A DNA stretch of 64,000 nucleotides from CAWARU01 sp963784575 (GTDB taxonomy: Bacteria > Pseudomonadota > Gammaproteobacteria > UBA6186 > Azoamicaceae). The notes under the pieces are model-generated. The model did not search any database. It was not told the origin of the DNA and saw only the letters and a list, made by a program, of their open reading frames with translations. A program made the position numbers and the translations under genes. Location of the stretch: assembly GCA_963784575.1 (NCBI GenBank), contig CAWARU010000001.1, positions 1,550,001-1,614,000 on the forward strand. Direction: 5' to 3'. This document shows positions 63,947 to 64,000 of the stretch, piece after piece (position 1 is the stretch's first letter; the number at the start of each line of letters is the position of its first letter).

Positions 63947-64000
63947 ATGTTAAATATTAAAGAGCTAACCTTAGATCAAATTCCCACCTATATCTTTTGG
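63947..64000 (+). CDS. Start of an unidentified gene, cut by the window end
   Basis: The ATG at 63947 opens 18 codons (MLNIKELTLDQIPTYIFW) up to the window end. The IPTYIFW stretch resembles the beginning of PAS domains in sensor proteins of related bacteria, but this is too short to rely on. No strong ribosome site is seen. Confidence 0.35.
   Translation, partial: MLNIKELTLDQIPTYIFW

Noticed and set aside
1..64000. CRISPR array, rRNA genes, insertion-sequence transposase or phage integrase
   Set aside because: I found no regularly spaced repeats of 23-40 bases, no rRNA-like sequence and no transposase or integrase motifs in the readable frames.

Overview
The window comes from an AT-rich gammaproteobacterium of the Legionella/Coxiella type, most likely an intracellular symbiont or parasite of protists (Legionellales; Candidatus Berkiella-like is my best guess, by inference only). 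Three things support this: the housekeeping gene orders (dacA-dat-ybeD-lipB-lipA, holD-rimI, mlaFEDCB-murA, csrA-lysC and alaS-recA), the density of eukaryote-like repeat proteins (ankyrin, Sel1, F-box), and abundant recent gene decay.

Layout. 1-3428: cell-wall and lipoate operon on the plus strand. 3442-6211: two minus-strand effector-like genes (an ankyrin protein and an orphan). 6212-6864: a decayed stretch with a SIR2-like remnant. 6865-9643: YiiX-like hydrolase, rimI, holD-like gene and pssA. 9765-13642: a GGDEF/EAL protein, OsmC, a small GNAT protein, half of an MFS transporter (pseudogene) and a tiny membrane protein. 13739-25456: a giant 3905-residue protein with ankyrin repeats, a possible cysteine-protease site and a DUF3638/DUF3645 ATPase-like core. 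25715-30209: murA and the complete Mla lipid-transport operon. 30616-34078: an MFS transporter, tRNA-Arg, tRNA-Ser, csrA and lysC. 34505-38017: an F-box/pseudokinase-like protein. 38085-41952: alaS and recA. 42323-61882: an accessory block of orphan, ankyrin and Sel1 genes, several of them frameshifted, with an alpha/beta hydrolase and a MepB-family gene between them. 62169-64000: a LysR regulator divergent from a LysE-family exporter, and the start of one more gene.

Most notable observation. Six large or effector-like reading frames of unrelated architecture (ankyrin 502 aa, F-box 1170 aa, ankyrin 1133 aa, Sel1 998 aa, a broken Sel1 gene, and the frame following the 1142-aa ankyrin gene) all end in a basic residue at position -4 and a phenylalanine at exactly -2 (endings KKPFV, KRRFQ, PKKFT, RRVFA, IRKFI, SRKFR). 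None of the housekeeping proteins in the window ends this way. This could be an undescribed C-terminal sorting or secretion signature. Two of the six cases become visible only after a frameshift is allowed for.

Other points of interest are a papain/CE-clan-like His-Asn-Gln-Cys arrangement in the giant protein, tandem repeats placed at gene starts (11 bp at the start codon of the 1142-aa gene, 22 bp upstream of the giant gene), a helically phased TTGNNCAA array upstream of the F-box gene, and a (GATC)3 tract whose loss of one unit restores a reading frame. Frameshifts are frequent. Without reads I cannot separate real decay from assembly error.
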